64,000 bases of DNA from CBDAQD01 sp965275905 (GCA_965275905.1 CBDHYJ010000045.1:3871-67870); one strand, 5' to 3'; counted from the stretch's first letter, positions 52,352 through 62,874 are shown. Notes: a model not told the origin generated them from the sequence alone. Numbers and translations are program-made.

Positions 52352-52383
52352 AAAGCCCTCCATTCCCGCCGGGCATCCGCTGC

Positions 52384-53862
52384 TCAGTCCTCGACATAGG
52401 CCTGCAACGCATTCAGGCCGCCGCTAGACCAGATAAGGGAAAGCCACCGCTCGAAGGCATTCGCAAAACGTTGCGCGTCGATGAGGTCCCCGTATAGATG
52501 GAGCTGTTCGAGCCACGCGAGCGGTCGTTCGCGTGCTGACCTTGCGACAGACTGGAGCTGGGCCCAGGTCGGGTCATTCGGCTCAATCAGTGATCCGTCT
52601 TCGCGCGTGCCCTCGCACATGCGCGCCCAAAACGCTTCAACCAGGGCAAGTCCCTCAATCGACGTTCCCGAGTCGAGCCCGTCACGCAGAATTGGAAGCA
52701 CGAATCCTGTGTGGCGCGCCGAACCGTCGAACGCGACGCGACGGGTCGTGTCAACAATGGCCGGATTCGAAAAGCGACGATCAATCAGATCGACATAGTC
52801 TTCAGGAGTCATCAACGGAACCGGATCCACATGCGGCGCGATTTCGCTGATCTGGACTTTGCGGAAGAAGGCATGGATCAACGGATGCGCCATGCAATCA
52901 GAAATCGTTCTGACCGACAGGATTTCGCCAGGATTCGCTATGATCTGATGGCCTGCATTGAGAATGCGGATTTTCATCGCTTCGTAATCGTGAACGCTGC
53001 CCGAAAAAATAACTCCCACGCTGTCCCAGCGCGGGCGTCCGGCGCAAAAGTCATCCTCGATGATCCACTGGCGGTAGTTTTCATGCGTAACCGGCACTTT
53101 GTCATCGATGCCGATTTTGGCCGCCAGCGCAATCTCCTTCGGGCCGGTGGCCGGCACGATACAGTCGACCATCGAATTGGGAAAACTGCAGTTATCGTCG
53201 ATCCAGCCGGCCAGATCCGGATCACAGAGCCGTGCCAGCGAGACCAGGGTCTGGCGGAGAATTGCCCCGTTGCCCCGAAGATTGTCGCAGCTGAGCGCCG
53301 TGAACGGACCATGACCTCGCTCCCGCCTCAGACCCAGTGCAGCCACCATTGCGCCGAAGGCTGTTCGCGGGCTACCCGGATTTGAAGCGTCATGCTCAAT
53401 ATCCGGATGTCCGGCGTCAAATCCCCCGCTTGCGGCGTCAACGTAATAGCCGCCCTCCGTGACCGTCAGCGCCACAATCCGGATCGCAGGATCGGCCAAT
53501 TGCCGCACCAACGCCGCATTGTCTTCTTCGATCGGAACGAAATCGATCATTGAGCCGACGACTTCAGCCGTCATGCCTGAAGGTTCGAGTTCAATCAACG
53601 TTGTCAGACAGTCCTGAGCCAGAAGCTTTTCGCGGTGTGTCGCATCGGTGCCGCGCACGCTGGCGCCGACAATCGCCCAGTCAAGACACAGACCGTCTTC
53701 AAACAACCGATGGAGATACCAGGCCTGATGCGCGCGATGGAAATTGCCGAGCCCGATATGGACAATGCCAGGTGTCAGGCTGCTGCGATCGTAATGTGGG
53801 CGTTTCACCGAGGGTGGCAGCGCGCTGAGCGTTGCATCCGAAAGGCGGATCAGCTCATCCAT
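52384..53862 (-). CDS. mtlK: Mannitol 2-dehydrogenase-type polyol dehydrogenase
   Basis: A 492-residue long-chain dehydrogenase that oxidises D-mannitol, or a related polyol such as D-arabitol, to the ketose with NAD. It shows the N-terminal nucleotide loop VHIGLGNFHRAHQAWYL and the family motif around the catalytic Lys in YEAMKIRILNAGHQIIA. The length is normal. Its 5' end overlaps the 3' end of the sorbitol dehydrogenase gene by 13 bp. The fructuronate reductase family is related, but the operon favours polyol use. Confidence 0.88.
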   Translation of the reverse strand: MDELIRLSDATLSALPPSVKRPHYDRSSLTPGIVHIGLGNFHRAHQAWYLHRLFEDGLCLDWAIVGASVRGTDATHREKLLAQDCLTTLIELEPSGMTAEVVGSMIDFVPIEEDNAALVRQLADPAIRIVALTVTEGGYYVDAASGGFDAGHPDIEHDASNPGSPRTAFGAMVAALGLRRERGHGPFTALSCDNLRGNGAILRQTLVSLARLCDPDLAGWIDDNCSFPNSMVDCIVPATGPKEIALAAKIGIDDKVPVTHENYRQWIIEDDFCAGRPRWDSVGVIFSGSVHDYEAMKIRILNAGHQIIANPGEILSVRTISDCMAHPLIHAFFRKVQISEIAPHVDPVPLMTPEDYVDLIDRRFSNPAIVDTTRRVAFDGSARHTGFVLPILRDGLDSGTSIEGLALVEAFWARMCEGTREDGSLIEPNDPTWAQLQSVARSARERPLAWLEQLHLYGDLIDAQRFANAFERWLSLIWSSGGLNALQAYVED

Positions 53863-54619
53863 TGGCCGCCATCGACATTGTAGGTTTGGGCGACAATGTA
53901 CTCCGCCTCGTCGCTGGCCAGGAATACGGCCATACCGGTCAGGTCGTCCGCCGTTCCCATGCGGCCATAGGGTACGTTGTTCCCGACCTCCTTCTTTTTC
54001 TGGCCTAGCGCCTTGTTTTCGTATTTGGCAAACATGGCATCAACGCCGTCCCAGTGCTCGCCATCGACGACACCCGGTGCTATCGCGTTTACGTTGATGC
54101 CGTGCTGTATGAGGGCGAGACCGGCGGACTGTGTCAGGCTGATGATCGCGGCCTTGGTCGCGCAATAGACCGCGACGAGCGGTTCGCCCCGGCGTCCGGC
54201 CTGACTGGCCATGTTGATGATCTTACCGCCGATGCCGCGCCCGATCATGTGTCGCGCGACGGCCTGCATGGTGAAAAGTGTTCCGCCGACATTGATGTCG
54301 AAGGTCTGTCTGAAATCCTCGCGTTCGATCTCCACAATTGGCGACGCGCTGAAGACGGCGGCATTGTTGATCAGGATATCGATCCGCCCCAAGGCATCGA
54401 TGGTTTCGGACACGGCGCTGTCGATGCTGTCCTGTCGCGAGACATCGATCTCGACGGCTACTGCCGCATCGCCCAACTCGGCAGCGGCTTGCCGGGCGCG
54501 TTCAATATTGATATCCGCAATCGCTACGCGCGCGCCTTCCCGGATATAGGATCCGGCGAACGCCCGCCCGATGCCACGTGCGGCACCGGTGATGAGCGCG
54601 GTCTTTGCCTCAAGTCGTC

Positions 54620-54623
<4 letters not shown>
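53850..54623 (-). CDS. smoS: Sorbitol (polyol) dehydrogenase, short-chain type
   Basis: A 257-residue SDR close in pattern to Rhodobacter SmoS/PolS, which oxidises sorbitol and galactitol. Cofactor loop: ALITGAARGIGRAFAGSYIR; LINNAAVFS; catalytic Ser/Tyr/Lys in MASQAGRRGE and YCATKAAI; and an ending with NVDGGQWMS. An Asp after the second strand (VAIADINIER) fits NAD. It overlaps the ATPase gene by 4 bp. Confidence 0.9.
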
Positions 54624-55624
<1,001 letters not shown>

Positions 55625-55634
55625 TTCTCCTCCC

Positions 55635-56465
55635 TCACTTCACAGCGCCAAACGTCAGGCCGCGAACAAGCTGTTTCTGACTGAACCAACCCAGGATCAG
55701 GATGGGCGCAATGGCCATCGTCGAGGCCGCGCTCAGCTTGGCGTAGAACAGGCCTTCCGGGCTGGAATAGCTGGCGATAAACGCCGTCAGAGGCCCGGCC
55801 TTGGCCGCCGTCAGGTTGAGCGTCCAGAAGGCTTCGTTCCAGGCCAGGATGAAATTCAGCAGGATCGTCGACGCGATACCAGGGACCGCCATGGGGGTCA
55901 GCACATAGAGAATTTCTGCCCGCAACGACGCGCCGTCCATCCGCGCAGCTTCGAGAATCTCGCCGGGAATTTCCCGGAAATAGGTGTAGAGCATCCAGAC
56001 GATGATGGGCAGGTTGATAAGCATCATGACGATGACCAGGCCCGTGCGCGTGTCCAGAAGCCCAAGCTGGATAAACAGGAGATAGATCGGATAGAGCACG
56101 CCAACCGCGGGCAGCATCTTCGTGGACAGCATCCACAGCAGGATGTCTTTGGTCCGCTTCGACGGGACGAATGCCATCGACCACGCAGCCGGGACCGCCA
56201 CGATGATGCCAATTAGCGTTGAGCCGCCCGCAATAATCACCGAATTCCAGAGAAAGCGCATGTAGTCGGAACGCTCCTGCACGATTGTGTAGTTCTCAAG
56301 CGTCCAGTCGAAGGCGAAGAACAGCGGCGGAGAACTGATTGCCTGCGCCTCTGTCTTGAAGCTGGTCAGAATCGTCCAGAGAATCGGGAAGAAGATCAGA
56401 AGGCCGATTACCCAGGCTATGATCGTGTTGATGGTCTTTCGCTGTGTTGTGACGGCACGGGCCAT
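55635..56465 (-). CDS. smoG: Polyol ABC transporter permease, MalG type
   Basis: A 276-residue inner-membrane permease. It has six membrane segments and the EAA loop EILEAARMDGASLRAEILYV, followed by LTPMAVPGIAST, as in MalG-like carbohydrate permeases. It is 10 bp after the MalF-type gene and just before the ATPase gene. It forms the pore together with the MalF-type protein. Confidence 0.92.
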   Translation of the reverse strand: MARAVTTQRKTINTIIAWVIGLLIFFPILWTILTSFKTEAQAISSPPLFFAFDWTLENYTIVQERSDYMRFLWNSVIIAGGSTLIGIIVAVPAAWSMAFVPSKRTKDILLWMLSTKMLPAVGVLYPIYLLFIQLGLLDTRTGLVIVMMLINLPIIVWMLYTYFREIPGEILEAARMDGASLRAEILYVLTPMAVPGIASTILLNFILAWNEAFWTLNLTAAKAGPLTAFIASYSSPEGLFYAKLSAASTMAIAPILILGWFSQKQLVRGLTFGAVK

Positions 56466-56475
56466 GACCGACTCC

Positions 56476-57342
56476 TCAGGTGTCCAGGTTCTTGCCGACG
56501 ATGCGCATCAGGAAGATCGCGACGATGTTGGCGAGTATGATGGCGTAGACGCCACCGGCGGATCCGAGCCCGACATTCTGGCTCTCCAGCACGCGCTGGA
56601 AGATCAGGTAGGTGAGCGTCCTTGTCCCGAATGCACCCCCTGTGGTCACGAAGATCTCCGCGAAAATCGACAGCAGGAAGATCGTCTGGATCAGGATGAC
56701 GATTGTGATGGCTCTGCTGAGGTGGGGCAGGATGATGTGGCCGAACCGCGCCAGCGCGGGCGCACCGTCCATCTCGGCGGCTTCAAGCTGTTCACTGTCG
56801 AGCGACTGTATCGCGGTCAGGAGGATGAGCGTTGCGAATGGCAGCCACTGCCACGACACGATCAGCACAATGGAGAAGATCGACGCATCGCTGAGCCATT
56901 CGACTGGTTGTGCGCCAAAGAATTTCCACAAGTGCGCGAGAAGCCCGTTCACCGGATCCATGAACATGTTCTTCCAGACCAGCGCGGAGACCGTCGGCAT
57001 CACGAAGAACGGCGCGATCACCAGAATCCGGATGACGCCCTGACCCCACATTGGCTGATCGAGCAGCAGGGCGAGCAACACACCCAACATGACGGTGATG
57101 ACCAGAACGCCGCCGACAATGATCAGGGTCGTCTGAACGCTTGGCCAGAAGGTGCTTGACGTCACAAAACGCGTGTAATTCGCGAAACCGACCCAGCCCA
57201 GGTCACCGCCGCGCAGGGGCAGGTACTTCTTGAACGAGAAGTAGAGTGTCATCGTCAGCGGGATGAGCATCCATCCCAGAAGCAGGATCACGGCAGGCGC
57301 CATCATGATGCGGGCCGCAGATCGTGAATGCTGGGTTGCCAT
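56476..57342 (-). CDS. smoF: Polyol ABC transporter permease, MalF type
   Basis: A 288-residue permease starting MATQHSRSAARIMMAPAVIL at 57342, with AGGAGA upstream. It has six membrane segments and the EAA loop EQLEAAEMDGAPALARFGHI, followed by ILPHLSRAITIV, of the MalF group. It is the first membrane gene after the binding-protein gene. Confidence 0.92.
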   Translation of the reverse strand: MATQHSRSAARIMMAPAVILLLGWMLIPLTMTLYFSFKKYLPLRGGDLGWVGFANYTRFVTSSTFWPSVQTTLIIVGGVLVITVMLGVLLALLLDQPMWGQGVIRILVIAPFFVMPTVSALVWKNMFMDPVNGLLAHLWKFFGAQPVEWLSDASIFSIVLIVSWQWLPFATLILLTAIQSLDSEQLEAAEMDGAPALARFGHIILPHLSRAITIVILIQTIFLLSIFAEIFVTTGGAFGTRTLTYLIFQRVLESQNVGLGSAGGVYAIILANIVAIFLMRIVGKNLDT

Positions 57343-57394
57343 GACACATCTCTCCTGTATTCGCGCAAGGGTAATGGCGAACTGATGTCGGTGA

Positions 57395-57433
57395 AACCGG
57401 GGAACCGGAGACAGACGCAAGCGCTGTCCCCGG
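57395..57433 (-). terminator. Hairpin between the binding-protein and permease genes
   Basis: ACCGGGGA and TCCCCGGT form an 8-bp stem with a 23-nt loop, 11 bp past the smoE stop. There is no U-tract on the minus strand, so an mRNA-stabilising role, keeping binding protein in excess, is more likely than termination. Confidence 0.5.
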
Positions 57434-57444
57434 TGGGAGGAGCC

Positions 57445-58746
57445 TCAGTAACCTGCGGCTTCCATCTCTTCGGCTGTCAAAGTCTGCGCTTTTGCGAGCG
57501 CTTCTTCCGCGGTCTGCTGACCTGCAAGCGCGGCGGAGAACTCCTGGCCGACCTGTGTGGCAATACCCGAGAATTCCGGGATCGCGACGAACTGGACGCC
57601 GATATAGGGCACCGGTTTGATCGTCGGACTTGTGGGGTCCGCCGAGTTGATGCTGTCGAGCGTCATTTTGGCAAAGGGTATCTTTGCGTATTCCGGATTT
57701 GCGTAAAGCGAGGCGCGGGTTCCGGGAGGCACGTTGGCCCAGCCCTCTTTCGATGCGACGAGTTCAAGATATTCCTTCGACGTCGCCCACTGGATGAATT
57801 CCTTTGCGGCAGCCTCCTTCTTGGTTCCCGCCGGAATGGCCAGCGCCCAGGCCCAGAGCCAGTTGCCGCGCTTGCCCTTGCCGGTGTCCGGCGCCAGCGC
57901 GAATCCGACCTTGTCGGCCACGGTCGATTCTTTGGCATTGGTCACGAACGAAGCGGCCACCGTCGCGTCGATCCACATGCCGCATCTGCCCTGCTGGAAC
58001 AGCGAGAGGTTTTCGTTAAAGCCGTTCGTCGAGGCGCCGGGAGGACCGGCATCCTCCATCAGTTTGAGATAGAAAGTCAGGGTTTCCTTCCATTCCGGGC
58101 TGTCGAACTGCGGCTTCCAGTTTTCGTCGAACCAGCGCGCACCAAACGCGTTTGAGGTCGCGGTAAGGAAGGCCATGTTTTCGCCCCAGCCCGCCTTGCC
58201 ACGCAGGCAAATGCCGTAGATCTCATTAGCTTTGTCGGTCATCTTGCGGGCGGCATCGGCCACGAACTGCCAGGTCGGCGCCTCGGGCATTTTCAGCCCG
58301 GCCTTCTCCATCAGGTCGGTGCGATACATGATCATCGAACTCTCGCCGTAGAACGGTGCGGCATAGAGCGTGCCATCGACCGAGAGGCCGCCGCGCATCG
58401 CCGGCAGAATGTCATCGACGTCATAGGACGCCGGCAGATCGTCAAGCGAAACCAGCCAACCCTGTTTTCCCCAGATCGGCGTTTCGTACATGCCGATGGT
58501 CATGATGTCGAACTGGCCGCCCTTGGTCGCGATGTCCTGGGTCACCCGCTGGCGCAGCACGTTTTCTTCAAGAGTGACCCACTCCACCTGGTGGCCGGTC
58601 TTCTTGGTGAAGTCTTCGGTGAGACGCTGCATGCGGATCATGTCGCCGTTGTTAACGGTCGCGACAGTGATGGTTTCGGCAAGTGCGCTTGTCGCAGCAA
58701 AAAGCGCGAGTGCGCCCGCGACGCAAAGTGACCTTTTCAGGTGCAT
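57445..58746 (-). CDS. smoE: Polyol ABC transporter, periplasmic substrate-binding protein
   Basis: A 433-residue family 1 solute-binding protein (signal MHLKRSLCVAGALALFAATS, cut ALA/E). The body matches sorbitol/mannitol-binding proteins (VATVNNGDMIRMQRLTEDF, GMYETPIWGKQGWLVSLDDL, FYGESSMIMYRTDLMEKAGL). It is the first gene of the transporter operon. GGGAGGAG precedes the ATG. A perfect 16-bp palindrome lies 74 bp upstream. Confidence 0.93.
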   Translation of the reverse strand: MHLKRSLCVAGALALFAATSALAETITVATVNNGDMIRMQRLTEDFTKKTGHQVEWVTLEENVLRQRVTQDIATKGGQFDIMTIGMYETPIWGKQGWLVSLDDLPASYDVDDILPAMRGGLSVDGTLYAAPFYGESSMIMYRTDLMEKAGLKMPEAPTWQFVADAARKMTDKANEIYGICLRGKAGWGENMAFLTATSNAFGARWFDENWKPQFDSPEWKETLTFYLKLMEDAGPPGASTNGFNENLSLFQQGRCGMWIDATVAASFVTNAKESTVADKVGFALAPDTGKGKRGNWLWAWALAIPAGTKKEAAAKEFIQWATSKEYLELVASKEGWANVPPGTRASLYANPEYAKIPFAKMTLDSINSADPTSPTIKPVPYIGVQFVAIPEFSGIATQVGQEFSAALAGQQTAEEALAKAQTLTAEEMEAAGY

Positions 58747-58819
58747 CCTAACTCCTCCCTTAATGTCTTTTGGTTTTATAAAGCCAGTATCATCAAAACT
58801 GACGAGGAGTCAATAAAAT

Positions 58820-58835
58820 CTTTACGCGCGTAAAG
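58820..58835. promoter_or_regulatory. LacI-type operator before the polyol operon
   Basis: CTTTACGCGCGTAAAG is a perfect 16-bp palindrome with a central CG, the normal form of LacI-family sites. It lies between the operon and the lacI-type gene, with an AT-rich stretch beside it that may hold the promoter. Confidence 0.72.
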
Positions 58836-58848
58836 TTTGTATCATGCT

Positions 58849-59874
58849 TTAGGCAGATGCGCGCATGACCAGCTTGCCTTCAAAAAGGGTTTCGACCCTG
58901 CCTTTCGGCAGACCGCCTTCGATGAGCGCGAAAAGCGTCTCCACGCTCCGGTCGGAAATCGACTCGTAGTCCTGCGCGATCGTTGTCAAAGGCGGGCACG
59001 TGAACCTCGAAAAGGGATGGTCGTCGTGCCCGGCAACGCGCAACGCACATTCCGTGCCGCGCCCGACGCGAAATCCCTTCTCGTAACAGGCAGCAAGAAA
59101 CCCGATGGCAAGGCGGTCATTGCTGCACAACACCGTGTTGGTCGGCAGCGCGCGCTCCTGAATGACCTTCAGGCCTCCCGCATAACCGATCTCCTCAAAG
59201 CTCCAACTGTCGCCCTTGACGCGAATGACATGCGGCTCGTGGCCCAGACGCTCCATCGCACGGTTGTAGGCGCTGCGGCGCTTGTTGGCGTTCGGATTGA
59301 CCGGCGGCATTTCGAAGAAACAGGGTGGTTCCCCGGTCCGGCAGAGGTACTCGACCATCAGGGGTATGGACTGAAAATTATCCGATCCGATAAAGGCTTC
59401 GCCGACGCCTTCGATATTGCTGTCAAACAGCACTGTCGGCACGTCCCGGCAGAATTTCTCCACCTCGCTCCGGTCCGAGGCCCGTCCGAGAGGCGCCAGA
59501 AGCACGCCGGCGGGTTTCAGTGATCGCAAGCTGTCGAGAATATCGTTTTCCAGGTTCTTTTCACCATGCGAACTGAAGAGTGTTGGCCAGAACCCGGCAT
59601 CGATGCAGCGCCGTTCGATCACCCGGGCGATTTCCGCAAAAAACGGATCAGCCAGAAACGGGACGACGATACCGATATTCTTCGTCAGCTTCCTGTTCTG
59701 GTTGACGGCAAAAATGTTGGGCCGGTAGTCGTGCCGTTCGAGCGCTTTTTCGATTCGCTCCCGGGTCGATTGCCGGACGCTGCCGGGGTCGTTGAAATAT
59801 TTGGAAACGGTCGGGCGGGAAACGCCGCTCAATGCGGCGAACTCTTCCATGCTCTTGACCTTGCCTCCGGCCAT
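58849..59874 (-). CDS. LacI-family transcriptional regulator of polyol use
   Basis: A 341-residue repressor. The N-terminal helix-turn-helix and hinge (EFAALSGVSRPTVSKYFNDP, TRERIEKALERHDYRPN) precede a periplasmic-binding-like sensor domain (NIGIVVPFLADPFFAEIARV, CSNDRLAIGFLAACYEKG). It lies just upstream of the polyol operon on the same strand, so the two may be partly cotranscribed. Operators at 58820 and 59960 suit control of the operon and of itself. The inducer is presumably a polyol. Confidence 0.92.
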   Translation of the reverse strand: MAGGKVKSMEEFAALSGVSRPTVSKYFNDPGSVRQSTRERIEKALERHDYRPNIFAVNQNRKLTKNIGIVVPFLADPFFAEIARVIERRCIDAGFWPTLFSSHGEKNLENDILDSLRSLKPAGVLLAPLGRASDRSEVEKFCRDVPTVLFDSNIEGVGEAFIGSDNFQSIPLMVEYLCRTGEPPCFFEMPPVNPNANKRRSAYNRAMERLGHEPHVIRVKGDSWSFEEIGYAGGLKVIQERALPTNTVLCSNDRLAIGFLAACYEKGFRVGRGTECALRVAGHDDHPFSRFTCPPLTTIAQDYESISDRSVETLFALIEGGLPKGRVETLFEGKLVMRASA

Positions 59875-59959
59875 AGCTCAGCCCTTGCCAATTTCCCGGC
59901 GATTCGTCACCTGCCTTGGTGAGCGCGCGGTTTCGGCAGCATCTCAACCGGAGTCAATA

Positions 59960-59974
59960 TTTAGCGCGCGTAAA
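59960..59974. promoter_or_regulatory. Second LacI-type operator, before the regulator gene
   Basis: TTTAGCGCGCGTAAA has the same right half (CGCGCGTAAA) as the palindrome at 58820, with one extra base in the left half. It is 86 bp before the regulator start, which suggests autoregulation. Confidence 0.55.
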
Positions 59975-60168
59975 ATTTCTTCTTTACAGTATGTCCGGCA
60001 AAGACTCTGGTCAAGGCTGCCGGCGTTGCCAGAACGATACCCCTGTATGCGCAAGCTTTCGATACAACACCGCAAACCGCAGGTCGTAGCAGGTTGTCAG
60101 TCCGGGATCGTCCCACGGCATGTCCGCGACGCCGGCTTCTTAACCGGGCAATCGTCATGCTGGGATGT

Positions 60169-60255
60169 TGGTGCCCCTGGCCCGACTCGAACGGGCACGT
60201 CCTTGCGGACAACAGATTTTGAGTCTGCCGCGTCTACCAATTCCGCCACAGGGGC
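60169..60255 (-). tRNA. tRNA-Leu (anticodon CAA)
   Basis: An 87-nt class II tRNA on the minus strand. The acceptor stem starts GCCCCTG and pairs with CAGGGGC before an encoded CCA. The D arm has GGCGGAATTGGTAGACGC, typical of tRNA-Leu. The anticodon arm is GCAGA-CTCAAAA-TCTGT, placing CAA at 34-36, which reads UUG. A long variable arm (TGTCCGCAAGGACG) and the T loop TTCGAGT are present. Confidence 0.95.
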
Positions 60256-60376
60256 TCGCGGTCAAAGGTCTTGACCGTCGCGCGATCATACGGGCGCGCG
60301 GCCGTCCGTCAACAGCGAACCACACGCCCGGATAACGGCAATGGACAAATCGCAGGCGGGCCTGTAGTGAGGCGCG

Positions 60377-60958
60377 ATGCTGCGCCGCCTGTACGACTGG
60401 ACCATGGAGCTTGCCGCCCGCACCGGCGCGGCCTGGGCCCTCGCCATCATCGCCTTCATCGAGAGTTCGGTCTTTCCCATTCCACCGGATGTCCTGCAGA
60501 TACCGATGGTTCTGGCCCAGCGCGCGAAGGCCTGGTTCTACGCGTCCATCGCGACGGTCTCCTCGGTCGCAGGCGGTCTCCTGGGGTATGCCATCGGCCT
60601 GTTCCTGTACGACAGCATCGGCCAGCCGCTGCTGGAATTCTACGGCTATGCGGACAAGTTCGAGGACTTCGCGGGGCGCTACAACGAGTGGGGCGCCTGG
60701 ATCGTCTTTATCGCCGGCGTGACCCCCTTCCCCTACAAGGTCATCACGATCGCGAGCGGCACCACGGGCCTCAGCATACCGGTCTTCATCATTGCCAGCG
60801 TGCTGGCCCGCGGCCTGCGCTTTTTTGCCGTATCCGCCCTGCTCTACTGGTTCGGACCGCCGATCAAGGCCTTCATCGAAAGGTACCTGGGCATCCTCAC
60901 CATCGTCTTCGTGATCCTGCTGGTGGGCGGATTTGTCCTTGTGAAATACGCCATCTGA
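60377..60958 (+). CDS. YqaA/DedA-like inner-membrane protein
   Basis: A 193-residue membrane protein of the SNARE-associated/DedA superfamily, YqaA branch. It has about five hydrophobic segments, the family pattern FIESSVFPIPPDVLQIPMVL near the start, GGLLGYAIGLFLYDSIG, and the re-entrant signature IAGVTPFPYKVITIASG. DedA proteins are thought to flip or traffic lipids and to keep the proton motive force; the role of this branch is unclear. It lies 51 bp before dsbB on the same strand. Confidence 0.88.
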   Translation: MLRRLYDWTMELAARTGAAWALAIIAFIESSVFPIPPDVLQIPMVLAQRAKAWFYASIATVSSVAGGLLGYAIGLFLYDSIGQPLLEFYGYADKFEDFAGRYNEWGAWIVFIAGVTPFPYKVITIASGTTGLSIPVFIIASVLARGLRFFAVSALLYWFGPPIKAFIERYLGILTIVFVILLVGGFVLVKYAI

Positions 60959-61011
60959 CCCGCTAATATCCGCCCTGACCGAAAACTCACCCGGAGTGAC
61001 GGACCGCAGTG

Positions 61012-61533
61012 ATGACCGCTTTGCTGACACCCGCACGGGCCACCACAATCGTGCTGATCGTTGCCGCGGCGACCATTGCCGGAGCCTGGGCATTTGAGCT
61101 GATCGGCGGTCTGCCACCCTGCCCGCTGTGCCTGCAGCAGCGCTGGGCCTACTACGCCGCAATCCCCCTGCTGGCCATCGGTGCGGTCATCGCCATGCGC
61201 GCGCCCCAATCTGGTCTGCTGCGCGGCCTGCTGGGACTTGCCGGCCTGGCAATCCTGGCCGGCGCCGTGCTTGCCGGCTACCACGCCGGTGTCGAATGGG
61301 GTTGGTGGGCCGGGCCATCGGGCTGCTCGACGGCACAGGAACTGGGATCAGGCGGCAACTTTCTGCCCAACCTCGACGCGGCACGGGTCATCCGCTGTGA
61401 CGAGGCGGCATGGCGCATGCTGGGCATATCGCTTGCGGGCTACAATGCGCTGATTTCGGCAGGGCTTGCCGCGCTGGCCATCGGTGCGGCAATGCGCGGC
61501 GGCGCTCACGGTTCGAGCTCGGTATCCCAATAG
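61012..61533 (+). CDS. DsbB-like disulfide bond formation protein
   Basis: A 173-residue membrane protein that would reoxidise periplasmic DsbA and pass electrons to quinone. Four membrane segments are seen, with the first cysteine pair C37/C40 (LPPCPLCLQQRWAYY) and the second pair in PSGCSTAQELG and VIRCDEAAWRM. The ATG at 61012 directly follows a GTG alternative. Its last 28 bp overlap the convergent HNH gene. Confidence 0.9.
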   Translation: MTALLTPARATTIVLIVAAATIAGAWAFELIGGLPPCPLCLQQRWAYYAAIPLLAIGAVIAMRAPQSGLLRGLLGLAGLAILAGAVLAGYHAGVEWGWWAGPSGCSTAQELGSGGNFLPNLDAARVIRCDEAAWRMLGISLAGYNALISAGLAALAIGAAMRGGAHGSSSVSQ

Positions 61534-62066
61534 AGATAATCCTGCCAGCTTTCGTGCAGATAATTCGGCGGGAACAGGCGTCCGTTGGCGTGCAACTGAT
61601 GCACCGTCGGTCTGAAGGGTTGCTGGGCCGGCCACATCTTCGCGGCCTTCGGCAGCTTACCTCCTTTCTTCAGGTTGCAGGGTGAGCACGCGGCCACCAC
61701 GTTGTCCCATGTGGTCTGGCCCCCACGCGAACGCGGGATGAGGTGATCGAACGTCAGGTCCTCGGTGGACCCGCAGTACTGGCACATGAACCGGTCGCGC
61801 AGGAACACGTTGAACCGCGTGAATGCGGGCCAGCGGGCCGGCTTCACGTAGCTTTTCAGCGACACCACGCTCGGCAGCTGCATTTCGATGCTCGGGCTGT
61901 GGACCGCCTGATCGTAGTGGGAAACGATGTTCACCCGATCAAGGAAAACCGCCTTGATGGTGTCCTGCCAGCTCCACAGCGAAAGCGGATAATAGCTGAG
62001 CGGCCGGTAATCGGCGTTTAGCACCAGGGCGGGACAACTGTCCGGGGATGCGGCCTGCGCGTCCAC
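61506..62066 (-). CDS. HNH endonuclease-family protein
   Basis: A 186-residue protein with a complete HNH core: FMCQYCGSTEDLTFDHLIPR, SRGGQTTWDNVVAACSPCN and two zinc CxxC pairs (CQYC, CSPC). The N-terminal third (ALVLNADYRPLSYYPLSLWS) is the conserved segment of a widespread alphaproteobacterial single-copy HNH family. The GTG at 62066 was chosen for AGGAG seven bases upstream; an earlier GTG at 62105 has no such site. Its role is unknown; the wide conservation of the family argues for repair or RNA/DNA processing rather than a mobile element. Confidence 0.88.
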   Translation of the reverse strand: MDAQAASPDSCPALVLNADYRPLSYYPLSLWSWQDTIKAVFLDRVNIVSHYDQAVHSPSIEMQLPSVVSLKSYVKPARWPAFTRFNVFLRDRFMCQYCGSTEDLTFDHLIPRSRGGQTTWDNVVAACSPCNLKKGGKLPKAAKMWPAQQPFRPTVHQLHANGRLFPPNYLHESWQDYLYWDTELEP

Positions 62067-62167
62067 GTAAACACTCCTGTTTTGCTCTACTGCGGCATCT
62101 GCCACCTGAATTCGGTACCTACTATATATTGTGTGACATTCATGTGAAAGAACAGAGATTTAACGCC

Positions 62168-62833
62168 TCACGCCCGGTTCGCGGCAAGCGCGGTCCGCAG
62201 GAATTCGCCGCCGAGCGACAGACCCGCCCCGTCGATCCCGTGGCCGATGCCCTGGGAGACGTGCCACTGGACGCCAACGCCCGCTTCGGCCAGCGCGTTG
62301 GCCGCCATGTTCAGCGCCGCGACCGGAATCACTTCGTCCATGTCACCGTGGATCAGCATGACCGGCGGCTTGACCGCGATCTCGGCCGGCAAATGCTCCG
62401 GACCCGCCAGCGCACCCGAGTATCCGAGGATCGCGGCCGGTGCGACGGCGCGGCGCAGGCCGACATGCAGGGACATCATCGTCCCCTGGCTGAAGCCGAC
62501 CAGTGCCAGCGCGCTCTCGTCAAGACCGTGGCGTTCGAGTTCCGCATCGATAAAGCCATTCAGGACAGGCGCCGCGTCCTGCACGCCGACCCAGTATTCG
62601 TTCGGGTCAAGCCGGGTCAGCGGGAACCACTGATACCCCATGGGCGACATGCCGCAGCGCTCGGGCGCGTGCGGGCTGACAAACGCCGCATCGGGCAGCA
62701 GCGCCTGCCACTGGCTGCCGAGACCGATCAGGTCGTTGCCGTCGGCGCCATAGCCGTGCGCCAGGATCACGAGCTGCTTCGCCGGTCCGCCGGACGCGGG
62801 CGCAAGCCTCGGCCCGTCCAGTTCAACTGTCAT
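62168..62833 (-). CDS. Carboxylesterase/phospholipase family alpha-beta hydrolase
   Basis: A 221-residue alpha/beta hydrolase of the YpfH/acyl-protein thioesterase-like group. Oxyanion segment: VILAHGYGADGNDLIGL. The nucleophile elbow is LVGFSQGTMMS. The acid is in LIHGDMDEVIPV and the His in GIGHGIDGAGLS. The triad is complete. GGAG precedes the ATG at 62833. The physiological ester is unknown. It is the last gene before the abrupt change in sequence character at about 62.87 kb. Confidence 0.88.
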   Translation of the reverse strand: MTVELDGPRLAPASGGPAKQLVILAHGYGADGNDLIGLGSQWQALLPDAAFVSPHAPERCGMSPMGYQWFPLTRLDPNEYWVGVQDAAPVLNGFIDAELERHGLDESALALVGFSQGTMMSLHVGLRRAVAPAAILGYSGALAGPEHLPAEIAVKPPVMLIHGDMDEVIPVAALNMAANALAEAGVGVQWHVSQGIGHGIDGAGLSLGGEFLRTALAANRA

Positions 62834-62874
62834 ATTTTCTCCGCCATCTCGAAAAGACCGTCAGGGAAGGGAAA

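Noticed and set aside
60155..61162. A 335-codon leftward open frame
   Set aside because: Its 3' part runs through the tRNA-Leu gene, and the rest is antisense to the YqaA-like and dsbB genes.
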